NCBI GenBank assembly: GCA_027596035.1
Contig: JADGJA010000047.1
Coordinates: 1 to 58,141, forward strand
Reading direction: 5' to 3'
Length of the DNA stretch: 58,141 nt
DNA from: Thoreauomyces humboldtii
Lineage: Eukaryota > Chytridiomycota > Chytridiomycetes > Spizellomycetales > Powellomycetaceae
The translations under genes and the position numbers were made by a program. A model generated the notes under the pieces. It was not told where the DNA came from. It ran no database searches and was given only the letters and a program-made list of their open reading frames with translations. Numbering within the stretch: the stretch's first letter is position 1; each line of letters starts with the position of its first letter. Below are positions 22,199 to 40,144 of the stretch, one piece after another.

Positions 22199-23422
22199 TT
22201 AGCGAGCCTTCCACGACACGTCACCGACACCGCTGAACGCCGACTTGAGTCCCTTGGAGTTCGCCCACGCTGAGTTTACATAGTCGTCATCGTCATTTTC
22301 CACCAGCTTTTTGTTCTCCTCTTGCTTGCGGTAATAAAAGGCCATCATGTCCTTCTGGGTCTGCTCGTTCACGGGAGCTTCACGGAGGGGTGGACCTTGT
22401 CCCTTCTGTGCATAAGAACGTCGAAGTTAGTAGGAAGCCCTTTCAACTTTCTTGATCTAGATGAGGTCGTGTACCTTCTGAATCTTCGCGATGATTTTGG
22501 TCTTCTCGTTTTTGCCGACATAATCGGCAAGCTTTTTGTCTCTCTGAAGTTCTTTTCCGGCCCACCAGATGGACGCTGTTTCGGGCTCGATGACTTCTTT
22601 TGACGCCTGTCCGAAGGTGTTATGGTTCAGTAGGCGGCAGCGCGAGCCATTTAAGCCCGGTTCGCTTTGCATACCTGCGTCCCGGAAAGATCCTCCTTGT
22701 CATCCAGAATATCCTTCACAGGCTCCCACTCTGGCAGTCCCATGGGCCAGGCGATCGTAATGGCTCCTCGGATGTGGTCGAGTGCCTCGTCAATTATGGA
22801 CGCCTCAAGCGGCTTTCCGGATTTGATGAGGTCCTGCGGTCCGGTCAGATGAAGTTATACGGCTCAACGGATCACGCGGGGTGAAAGACTCACGGCGGAC
22901 AGACAGGCTTTAGCATCGTTCAGCGTCTTGCGGATGACCTCTGATATCTGCTCGCTCGGTGCTGCACACGATCCGAAGCTGCCCGTCAGTCCCCCGCGGT
23001 TCAGCATTTGCCGCGCTTCAACCACTCCTTCTCACCCTCTCCGATCCGTCGACCTGTTGGATCAGGGTTGATGGTAATGGTCATCCCATCTCGGACAATC
23101 TCCTTCTTCGCAGGCACAGGCTTGTCCTTTGATAAGGCTTCCAGCTGGTCTTCGTCGTATCCCTGCTGATCCTCAGGCTTGCTCGGACCGTACTCGACCA
23201 GATCATCCGTGCCTGCATGGATGGTCAGGGCAAGTTAGATCGTGGGCATGTTGGTTTTTCCAAAAGAAGGAACTAGTCGTCACCCTCGATGAGCCGCTTG
23301 AGCCTGAGTCGGTAGTTCTGCAGCTTGGCCAGTTGTGGGACGAGTTCCGTGAGAGGCGTCTGGGCAGGCGCTTCGAAGAGGAACAAGGGTTCCTCGCCCT
23401 TTTTGAGAGTTATGAGAACCAT
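22199..23422 (-). CDS. CFAP298: CFAP298 (C21orf59/Kurly) ciliary protein (293 aa)
   Basis: Six exons: 23422-23284, 23212-23036, 22961-22894, 22833-22675, 22606-22475 and 22405-22199. The assembled protein begins MVLITLKKGEEPLFLFEAP and contains AITIAWPMGLPEWEPVKDIL, EDLSGTQASKEVIEP, TASIWWAGKELQRDKKLADY, VGKNEKTKIIAKIQKKGQG and near the end ENDDDDYVNSAWA...GVGDVSWKAR, all landmark blocks of this conserved family. Length matches the human protein (290 aa). CFAP298 is a cytoplasmic factor needed for assembly and polarity of motile cilia, in particular outer dynein arms. Its presence implies that the organism builds a motile flagellum (zoospore). Expression is probably confined to sporulation. 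Confidence 0.93.
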
Positions 23423-25045
23423 GACCTTGCAGTTGAGTGGTGCGCACGCTGATGGGTTGTAGGTTGAGAATGTTGCAAGTGGGAAAAAGATCGCGTTGAC
23501 TTTCAGGACTGCTGGAGGCTGGGCGGGTTGCGCGCAGCGTGCGCCTGCGGGAGCTTCTTCGACAGTCCAGGTTCGTTCGTTCGGCTTCCACGCGTCACGC
23601 ACGCGCCAGAGTATCTTCCCTCTCGAAGACACAGACCACCTGCTGTGCCCCCGCGCGGTGCCATCTCTGCACACATATAAATAGGGGGTGCCATCTCTCC
23701 CCTCCCCTCTCGTTTCTTCTTCCGAACAACATCTGCGCAGTAGCGAGAGGAGTACTAACGAGCCGAGCATCAGCATCACCAGCACCACTAGCAACACCTG
23801 CAACACCAACACCACCACTATCATCACTTACCCCACTACCAACAGCACGACTAACACTACAACACGAACACCATCATCCTTACACACTATCACCACCACC
23901 ATCACCAATAGTGCGACCAGCAACACCACCGCCATCACCAACACCACCACCAACACCACCAGCACCACCAGCACCACCAGCACCAGCACCAGCACCAGCA
24001 CCAGCACCAACACCAACACCAACACCAACACCACCAACACCAGCACCACTACCACTACCACTACCACCAGTACCATCAACATTACCACCAACACCATTGT
24101 CGGCATCACCGACCCTCTCAGCGTCAGGACCGGAGCAGCGCCAGTAGTGAAAAGTGTCACTTGATCCTCGCACAAGACAACTGACTTATACTACAACTCT
24201 TTGCAACCAGGTTCCATGGTACCCCTGTTTCCATGACCGCACCAATCGTCGGAGGCACGAAAAGACGTCGAGACTGCGTTAAGAAAGCTCGGGTATGGGG
24301 ATGAGTATCAACGCGACCAACAGTGTCACTTCATTGCTGCACCTCTGATGGTCTACTTACTACATTTCACTTCCTGTGACAAATACTCTATAGATTCTTT
24401 TGCGCGCTTTCTTCTTCGGTTATCTAGAAAACTATGGATTTGGCCCACCAAGCAAAACCATAGTATCCATTCGAAGGTCCGACATGGGAGACGAAGAAGG
24501 GACCCCCCCGGACAAGACCCGTATCTCATCCCTCTTCCTTGCCGTGGACCGAGGAGTGGAGAACAGACAGACTGTTCCGATCCTTGCAAGTCTATACGAA
24601 GTCATCACCAGAAATCAATTCTGGACTTCGATGGTCTCTCAAGCAATCACAAGGGATGCGCCTCTATTCTCCCTCCCAAAAGACTTTCTTGCACGATACG
24701 GTACTGGCGGAACATATTCAGCACGCATAGCATCAACGTGGCAAACATCCATTGGCCCCAGCCAAACGTTCGGGGCGTCCGCATGATACCCGTTTGGGGT
24801 CGCAGTCCGTGCTGCTTTCATCGCGGCAGCGAGGCCCAAATTGGAGTGGAATTCGGCGGCGCTCTCCATTCACGTTCATGACATGATCTTTCAGGACAGC
24901 GAAACCTCCATACACAGGGTCCCTCCTCAATCGAACAACCGCTCAATGTCTCACCAACGCAGGCTATATTATATAAGCGCCTGAACACAACGAACCAGAA
25001 CAAACTAAGATACTGATGATGGCTGAGGGTGTGACGGAAGTAGAA
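23423..25045. other. 1.6-kb region without a supported gene
   Basis: From the CFAP298 start to the MEX67 stop there is a promoter-like stretch with acatataaatag near 23672, the triplet-repeat tract annotated separately, and about 850 bases of unrecognised sequence with only short frames. Confidence 0.4.
23757..24110. repeat. Degenerate CAC/CAG-type triplet-repeat tract
   Basis: About 350 bases consist almost wholly of ACC, AGC, AAC and ATC triplets on the plus strand (GGT/GTG on the minus). The strong G-poor bias removes stop codons, so frames stay open on both strands and encode Thr/Ser/Asn, Pro/Thr or Val/Leu strings. I treat these as artefacts of composition. Confidence 0.7.
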
Positions 25046-27375
25046 CTACGCGGCAAGCTGATAGGCCTCGGGGGGAATCTGACCCTACAATGAAGAAAGA
25101 AGCATCAGCGAAGGCGTAACCAGACCCTCTGCTCAAAGGATCCTTATGCAGACACGCAGTGTACCTTAACAGTCTCGTAAGCCTGCATCGCCGCTGCAGT
25201 GACCCAGCCTGTCTCGGACAGGCACTGCAAACTTGTCGGGTAGTTCAATCCGGTGATCGTGCTGAACTTGACGAGTTGCGCATGCTTCGCGTCGTCCTGA
25301 GGAAAAGGGACCGGATTGGATTAGATCCCGAATGTGCACCCGAAAACGTCGCTCGATTTCTTACCAGTTGATGAAGAGTTTGCAGCTGAGCCATCACGCT
25401 CGGGTCCGGTAGCTGCGGAGGATGCGCAGCAATGGTCGGCAATGAAGGAATCGGGTATTGTTGTTGGGAAAAGGATGACTGTGCACGTGCCGGAGGTGCC
25501 TCGAATTGAGCCCACTGGCGATTAGGCCGGTGATGTCGTATCGTAAGCTCATCGTTGACGACGCTGTAAGGGAGCCCCGCCAAAGCCGAACGCGATCCGG
25601 CGACTGGAGGGACTATAACGAACGTGCGGGTAAAGCCTCTGGTGGGCTCATTTTCTGTACAAGCGGGTATCTGGTTAACTTCGTAATGCGATGCGATGAG
25701 CTTCCTTGCTAACATACCAGCTCGGAACTCGCCGTGCACCGTTACAAACAAAGTAGCATTCGCGCCTGCGCCAATTTGGAAAGCGTCCACCAAATATCGC
25801 GGACCGGGAAAGTCTGGGCGTTTCAGGTTTGGGAGCCGGTTGTAAACGCGCGTGATATCAACCCTTCCCCGAAAGAACGATGTTATGCGCTTTTCTGTGA
25901 GGTTTTATCGAGTCAGAATTCTCTTGCAAATGTCGCCTGGATGAAAAGAGCAGGTTCTACCTGAATTCTGAAGTTTGCATAGGTTGTGGTCAAACGACGT
26001 CCAATTTGTAAAGTCCGGGTCCCTGGAACCGCCGCGAGACTTTCCAATGGTTGTTCTGTCTACGCAAAGTGAAAAAACACTTTGATCTCCGTACAGATCC
26101 AAGAGGCCTTGACGCCCAGCGACTGTGTCGAATGCCGACAGGAACTTCTGCACGAAGTCTCGAACGGTCGTGGCGGTCTCGGGCGAGTCCATGAAGCCGG
26201 GCTGAGTCTCGAAAGGAAGCTCAACAGACATGGCATCAATGCCAAACGTGATGTCGCCTTGAACAGGTTCCATGTCAAGTAGCTCGATAGATGGGAAAAG
26301 TTTTTTGATGTCGCTACGGGGAAAGGAGCAGGTAAGTACGCCCTTTGCTTTGCATCAAAAGAATGTGTCTCCTCTAACCTCCGGTACACCACGCCAGCGC
26401 CAGGTTTCGCAAAGGCGTTGATTTGCAAAGGGTTGCCCGTTAAAACCAGCTCGCGTAATTGCTCGAGATCCGGACCATTCAGCGGTTCCACGTCGCTGAG
26501 GGACTTGATGTCGTTATCCTGGAAAGACAAAGCCGTGACATTCGGAAGGAAGTTTCGGAAATCGGAAAAGTGCTGAAGGGTTGTCAAGCGGTTCGATGAA
26601 AGATTGATGGTTTCGACCTATTGCACGAGCAAGGAGGATGGCTTCAGGTGGTGAGATTTGGTATTCTTCTTCGAGTCCGTCGGCATGGCGGAAAGGGAAA
26701 GGATTGGCTCATCCAACGCAGACTGGGCGGAGCAGCTAACGCACATTGGGGCAGAGCTCGGATATCATCTTACATATCACGCCACCAATTTTTGAGTCCG
26801 TATCAAAGCCGATACCGCCTGGACGAGCGGTTTTCAAAATTGGGTCGGAAATGATATTGGAAAGGTCCAGATACTTCTGAGTCGGATTCCAGCGACCCTC
26901 GATCAAGGTCCTGAAAATGCTGATGCTAGCAGAGACTTGAGCAACGCTACGGTTTCTCGCCGCAGCTTTTCGACGGGGCGCCCGGGTGGAGCCACGAGCT
27001 AGAGAAGGATTGCTACCCCTAGGTCCCGATGGAGTGCTAACCCGCCCACTATCGAACGTCCAAGATACGTTTAGTGCACCTGGTAAAGGCGCTTCCAAAA
27101 GGCCGACATGCCTACCGTTTCCCTCGTCGAGCCACAGTTTCCCACCCTTCATCTCCAGCTCCGCCCATCGCGACATCCCCATCTCGATCCTGCCTGGCAC
27201 GGGAAATCTTGCCACCCCGGACACCGAGGTTATCGCGCCCACGGCCCCTAAGACTGGTGACTCCTCGTCCACGGAGTGCCGGACTTCGCTTTCGCGTGCC
27301 ATCATGCTCTTCAGCACCAGTGGGTTGACGGAGGTTCTGGAAGAGGCCGACGTTGTCGTTGTTTTTGGTGCTCAT
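25046..27375 (-). CDS. MEX67: Mex67/NXF1 mRNA export receptor (597 aa)
   Basis: Eight exons: 27375-27116, 27048-26745, 26617-26379, 26313-25961, 25894-25718, 25654-25365, 25296-25165 and 25084-25046. The N-terminus (residues 1-100) has RGR/RGG-like basic repeats. Then comes the junction helix and LRR domain (WNPTQKYLDLSNIISDP, CPNVETINLSSNRLTTL, LPNVTALSFQDNDIKSL, LRELVLTGNPL, LFPSIELLDM). An NTF2-like domain follows (VRDFVQKFLSAFD, LLDLYGDQSVFSL, YLVDAFQI). It ends with the TAP-C/UBA domain (GLNYPTSLQCLSETGW) and IPPEAYQLAA. Mex67 with Mtr2/NXT1 carries mRNP through FG nucleoporins. I see no clear N-terminal RRM before the LRRs. The final exon is 39 nt. Confidence 0.9.
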
Positions 27376-27668
27376 GTCCGGTAGTTTAGGTATTGACTTC
27401 GTGCATCAAATGCGAAAGTGTGAGTCGGTGGAGAAGCTCAGCAACTTCACAATCGACTGTCGAATCTGGTACCGAATGCCAGCGAGTGGGTACTGTCAAT
27501 TGGCGTACCAGCCATATATGCTACACTCTCCCTCGTCTGGTTGGCGTTCCTTGTGCCGATAGGCACACGTTTGTATTAGGTTGCTCATAATAGCTCCCTG
27601 AGGGGCGGGGAAAGGAAGTAGTGGGAATGATAAAGATGCGTGACAGGAGTATAGGTCTTGGGGACATC

Positions 27669-35905
<8,237 letters not shown>

Positions 35906-36403
35906 TCACTCGACACCGCCCCGATGTCGCCTGGTGCTGGATGGAAAGCCAGGTCGCGAAAGTCGGACCGAAAAACTGGATTTAAGTATCCAACGAAACC
36001 GGCGCAGGCATGCCGGACTTTTGACCTGCGGCGTGCCATCGATTCTGTCTCCATATATCTTCCTTTTCCGCTACTGCTTTGTAGTATAATATCTCTTTTC
36101 AACATGTAGTTACAATAATCGATGACATCTGGATACTCTAGGACGCAATGCCGACGCATACAAAGCTCTGTCTGAAGGGAGGGAAGACCGAGTTACACGA
36201 GGCTGTCGAACAGGAAGGCCAGAAAACTTGAGAAAAGCACGAGCCAAACGGGAAAAGCATGACGCACGCACTCACTGCCCACTACCCACTGCCGCTCCCC
36301 GTCTCCCCGTCCTCGAAAATTGGTACTTTCGCCGTAGATCCCTTCTGCGATCCCCTCCCCTCATTCCTCAACAACACCTTTCCAGCGAATCACATACAAC
36401 ATA
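35906..36403. other. Intergenic, 0.5 kb
   Basis: Between the GCN2 stop and the NTF2-like start; a C/T-rich leader precedes 36404. Nothing else is recognisable. Confidence 0.4.
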
Positions 36404-37285
36404 ATGCAAGACATCGAACGAGACCTGCGCCGCGTCGTTAACGGAATGGTCACCACTGACCAGGATTTGTGCCGGAAGACACTCGAGGTACGTTATCACT
36501 TGTGGTGATTGAAGAAATCACGAGGTCCTTGCGTCTCATACGTTTTCTCTTGTCAATGTGCGTTCCGCAGACCTACTACACCGAAGATGTCGAATTGGTT
36601 CACCCCTTCCTCCTCGCACACGGTCGCGAGCAGATGTTTGAGGTGTTCCAGATGTGGACTGGCAGCCAGTCAGTCCTGACACCGGAAATCTTCCACACGA
36701 CCTACAACGAAGAAACCCAGACTGGCATCGTCGAATTCGCTCAAAACTTCAACCCCAAGGTCCTCGGCGGTATCGTTCCGCTCAAGATTAGGCTCCTGGC
36801 GGTCGTGAAGTGGAGAGAGGAAGGCGGCGTCAAGAAGATCTACCATCACAGGGACATTCACGTTCCTACCAGCGTGATTGAGTATTCTCCCGTTTTGGGC
36901 TCGATTTACGACACCATATACCGGGATATTGCCTTCAAGGTGTTGACCAAGAGCTATCAGTTGGTTGACAAGGTTGGCATCTGGAACGTCATGCCCGCGT
37001 AAGTATCGCACCGTGTTTACACTTTGGAGAACGAAACCTCATGCTTTCCTTTTTCCTCCTTCGTGTCGTCCAGTGTTGCATCGACCGCCGGCTCCCTCCT
37101 TTCTTACGTTGGCATCAGGTTCTCGCCATTGCCACCCAGGTATGCATATAATGGGGTCCATTCTCGCAACGCGCTTTGTTTGCTTTTATCGACCTCTTGT
37201 ATCTTTTAGACGTTCCGTTATGGAAATCCAAGAGCAGAAGCAGGGCCTCGTCGAGCTCGTCCCCATAGATCGCCCCTTGCGTTAG
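36404..37285 (+). CDS. NTF2-like/SnoaL-fold protein (217 aa)
   Basis: Four exons: 36404-36487, 36571-36998, 37074-37139 and 37210-37285. Residues 1-150 have the helix-strand pattern of an NTF2-like cone: MQDIERDLRRVVNGMVT helix, TYYTEDVELVHPFL, GREQMFEVFQMWTG, then strands VEFAQNFNP, RLLAVVKWRE and IYHHRDIHVPTSVIEY. The C-terminus (VASTAGSLLSYVGI...) is weakly hydrophobic, and the last exon encodes a charged tail ending IDRPLR. Fungal genomes carry many uncharacterised single-domain members of this superfamily; some are enzymes (isomerases, cyclases, dehydratases), others merely bind lipids or proteins. No catalytic residue can be assigned. No signal peptide. Confidence 0.7.
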
Positions 37286-37377
37286 GACCACTTAATAGAA
37301 TATATAATCTTAGATTGAGGCATTGCCGGTGTCCCACATACGCATGTATTGCCTCAGGCCCGAACAACGCTGATGTA

Positions 37378-37540
37378 CAGTCAACCTCAACAAACCTGCG
37401 GAATTCTGCACAACTTTCAGCCTCGTTGTAGCTTTTGCCGCACCCGTGCACAAGTTCAGTTCTGGTGGTTCTCACCGGCTCCAGACCACAGACCACATGA
37501 ACAGTTGTGCAGAATTGCGCAGGTTTATTGAGGTTGACTG
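37378..37540. mobile_element. 163-bp MITE-like element with 38-bp terminal inverted repeats
   Basis: The left arm (37378-37415, starting cagtcaacctcaa) and right arm (37503-37540) are reverse complements with 36 of 38 positions matching. The termini read CAG...CTG. The 87-bp interior has no coding capacity. No target-site duplication is obvious on either side. It sits in the intergenic space after the NTF2-like gene. A non-autonomous DNA transposon or a stable RNA hairpin are the two readings; similarity with the element at 563-661 is not evident. Confidence 0.65.
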
Positions 37541-37713
37541 CTCTGCCTCGGGCCTGCCGGGCGACAGCAAGAAGGTCCCCTCCGCATTGGCTAGCCCACA
37601 GAAAGGACGTGATGGTCCACAGCATATGCCTTCAGGGCACACTTCTGAGCACCGCCATCAGCCTTGCGCCTCAGAAAAATCAAAGGTGCAGATGCTTATG
37701 GCGTCAAACGAGG

Positions 37714-39035
37714 TCATTCTTCGTCGTACGCTGTCAAAAGATTCTTTCCGTTTGTCACGTTGGGAACAAAGGCAAAGTGGTGCCAGCTGATGATAGCCGG
37801 GTTCACTTCCGCGATTCTGCGCAGCAGCGAGTCTGGAAGCAGGAACGGCCTTCCTCCGATGGCAGTCTTCAGCAGCTTATAACGGAAGTCCTCTGAGACC
37901 TTCAGCGGAGTGTCGAAAGGAGTTTCCCAGTACTTGGGAAGGAGGCCGATGGCAAAACTAAAAAGAAGCTCCACCTGGTGGCCATATGCAGAGACTTGAC
38001 TGTGCATCCCCGAGCCCCATGCCAGACACTGTCGATATCCGTCCAAGACAGGGTCGGGACCGGTCGAAGAGCAGTAGGGAAGCACATCTGGATCCTCTGA
38101 CATCGTATCAGGCAGCCGTTGAAGGGCAGCCTCGGGGGACCCAAAGGCGGGCAGCAGACGTTGCGCGTCGGGGAGGTCGGTGTGTGGCACCCAGTTGATC
38201 GTGAGTTCATCGTCTAGGCAGGCTAGCAGGGTGCCCGTGGTCTCGTTTTCTGGTGGCGAAAGACGTTCCTCGCCCATCGAGGCGGCAACGGCAATCAATT
38301 GACAGGACTCGATGTCTCGCATTGTCGCATTCCAACCGGCATAGCCATCGTTGTACTGCATTCGATAACGGCTCCAGGTTCCTGCCCCATCACAGATCTC
38401 GAAGTCATGGTAAATCTGTGTCGCAAGTCGGTCGGCTGTAAGCTCTCTACCGGCTGTTTGAGCCTCCTCCAGGCTGCTCCAGATGGACGCATTCGTTAGC
38501 ATAGGGTCCAGCATCTTGAAGAAGCCCGGGTGGTACCACAAAGAGGTTCGCGGGAGACGTTGAGAGCTACTCTTTCGAGCAATCGGACATGAAGCTTGCG
38601 CTCCCATATAGACGGAGGCGGTACCGGACGTGTCAGATATCGGCCAAGAACCTCGTCGTAAATTGCGCGATCCTTGTGCCAGCCCAAAGCATCCGGACCG
38701 AACCATCTCTGCTCGAAGTCTTTGCCATATTGCGGTAGGTACCCGATTCGTCCGGGAGAGGTAACGTGGTGGACGGCTCCTTTCTCCACAGGAATGAAAA
38801 TGGGAGAGTGTAGGTCGGGAAAGGAAGAGTAAGGCGAGTCCCTGTCCAGGGCTCTCCAGTTGCAGACGTAGCAGTCGCAGCAGGTGCTGAAGGCCAGGCA
38901 GGTGCTTGACCTTCTTGTCGTTGGGATGTCGGCGTACCTGTACCCTAACCCCAGATGCTCGCGGGTTTGCCCGTGCCCCCTTCGTTTCCCACCGTTCGCT
39001 TTGCCTGCCGTGACGGAGGAACCTCGTTGCCTCAT
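37714..39035 (-). CDS. Unrecognised protein (about 425 aa), model tentative
   Basis: Two frames must be joined. I propose exons 39035-38559 and 38514-37714 with a 44-nt GT...AG intron (38558-38515); both sides are phase 0, but the donor (gtctcc) is weak, so a frameshift or sequencing error near 38540 is the alternative. The first part has a Cys cluster (CLAFSTCCDCYVCNW) and IFIPVEKGAVHHV; the second includes SSLEEAQTAGRELTADRLA and ends KNLLTAYDEE. Nothing marks an enzyme family. Its ATG lies only 24 bp from that of the succinate dehydrogenase gene on the other strand, so the true start may be further in, or a different first exon may exist. Confidence 0.4.
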
Positions 39036-39059
39036 TCATCTTTCACCGACTTCTTCAGG

Positions 39060-39811
39060 ATGGTCATGTCAGTCACAACTACCCTCGGATCACGGTCGCA
39101 CCGCTTCACCATGCGGGCAGCCAGTGCGGCTGCCAGGACGACTACTTTTGCACGACCCGCCGCGCTAGGCGCAAGATGCATGGCCTCGCAAGGTATGGTT
39201 ATACACACAAGCACCCAGACGTTCAACAACTGGATGAAGCGAAGGGAAGCGAAGGGAAGACGCAGAAAGCACATTTGATGCAGCAGCAATGCGGGCAAGA
39301 TTTTGCATCAGTCGCCCTGCCTAGTGGTGTTCTCCTCTTGCGTCAAACTAAACCGGTATTCCTTCCATAACCGCCGCATATCCATTTCAGCGCCTGAAAT
39401 CCCTCGTATGTTCGGAAGCGTCGCCGGAATAACGTCTCATTTGGGCTAACTTGCTGCCTACCTGTAGCTTCCCCGGAAATCAAATCCCGCATGCATGGAT
39501 CCTACCACTGGGACCTCGAGCGAGCCCTGTCCGTCCTCACCATCCCCCTCCTCGCAGCACCCTTCTTCATCGGCGCCCATCCCCTCGTCGACCTCGGACT
39601 CGGAGTGGTCATCCCTCTCCACTCTCACATCGGTCTCGACGCCGTCATCCAGGATTACCTCCCCGTTCGCAGGAACCCTGTGGCGTACCGCGTGTCGACG
39701 GGTCTTCTCTACACCGCCACCGGTCTGTGCCTCTACGGGTGCTACCAGTTCAACACGAACGACATCGGCATCACCGAGTTCGTCAAGCGTCTGTGGGTTG
39801 GAAAGGCGTAG
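39060..39811 (+). CDS. SDH4: Succinate dehydrogenase membrane anchor subunit CybS (SDHD/Sdh4), 158 aa
   Basis: Exons 39060-39192 and 39468-39811 (intron of 275 nt, one of the longest here). The N-terminus is a mitochondrial presequence rich in Arg, Ala, Ser and Thr (TMRAASAAARTTTFARPAAL). The mature protein starts near ASPEIKSRMHGSYHWDLERA, the conserved SyHW.lERa opening, then has three membrane helices, with HSHIGLDAVIQDYLP carrying the haem-ligand-region His and the conserved Asp-Tyr of the ubiquinone site. Length equals that of fungal Sdh4 precursors. It anchors complex II in the inner membrane. Convergent with OSH3. Confidence 0.9.
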
Positions 39812-40144
39812 AGCGGCTCACGTTGGGCACGTCAAGTTCAGTCCATTCCCGCTCATGGATGGGTGCTTTCCTTTTCCTGCATGCTCCAGTGATGCCTCGT
39901 CGTCCGCACTTTTCAGATACCAGCACCTGAGAAGTTGCAAGCAGGTGTATAGCTTCAATTCCATTTCCCTGTTCCCCTCTTTTCCAACGCAGAAATACAA
40001 ATTACCCGCCGCCAGCCGTCTATCCGCCGTACGGAACTCAGGGACATCCCCTTTGCTATACATGTCAAACTACATTGGTGCAAGGCTATGCTATCCGACA
40101 AAGCGAGTCCTTTCACCCCCACCATGGAGTGGGTCCGCCGTGAT
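39812..40144. other. 3' region between convergent SDH4 and OSH3
   Basis: This 333-bp interval contains no recognisable gene. Confidence 0.4.

Noticed and set aside
23688..24175. Long open frames on both strands encoding Thr/Ser/Asn, Pro or Val/Leu strings
   Set aside because: They come from the triplet-repeat composition, which lacks stops in several frames at once.
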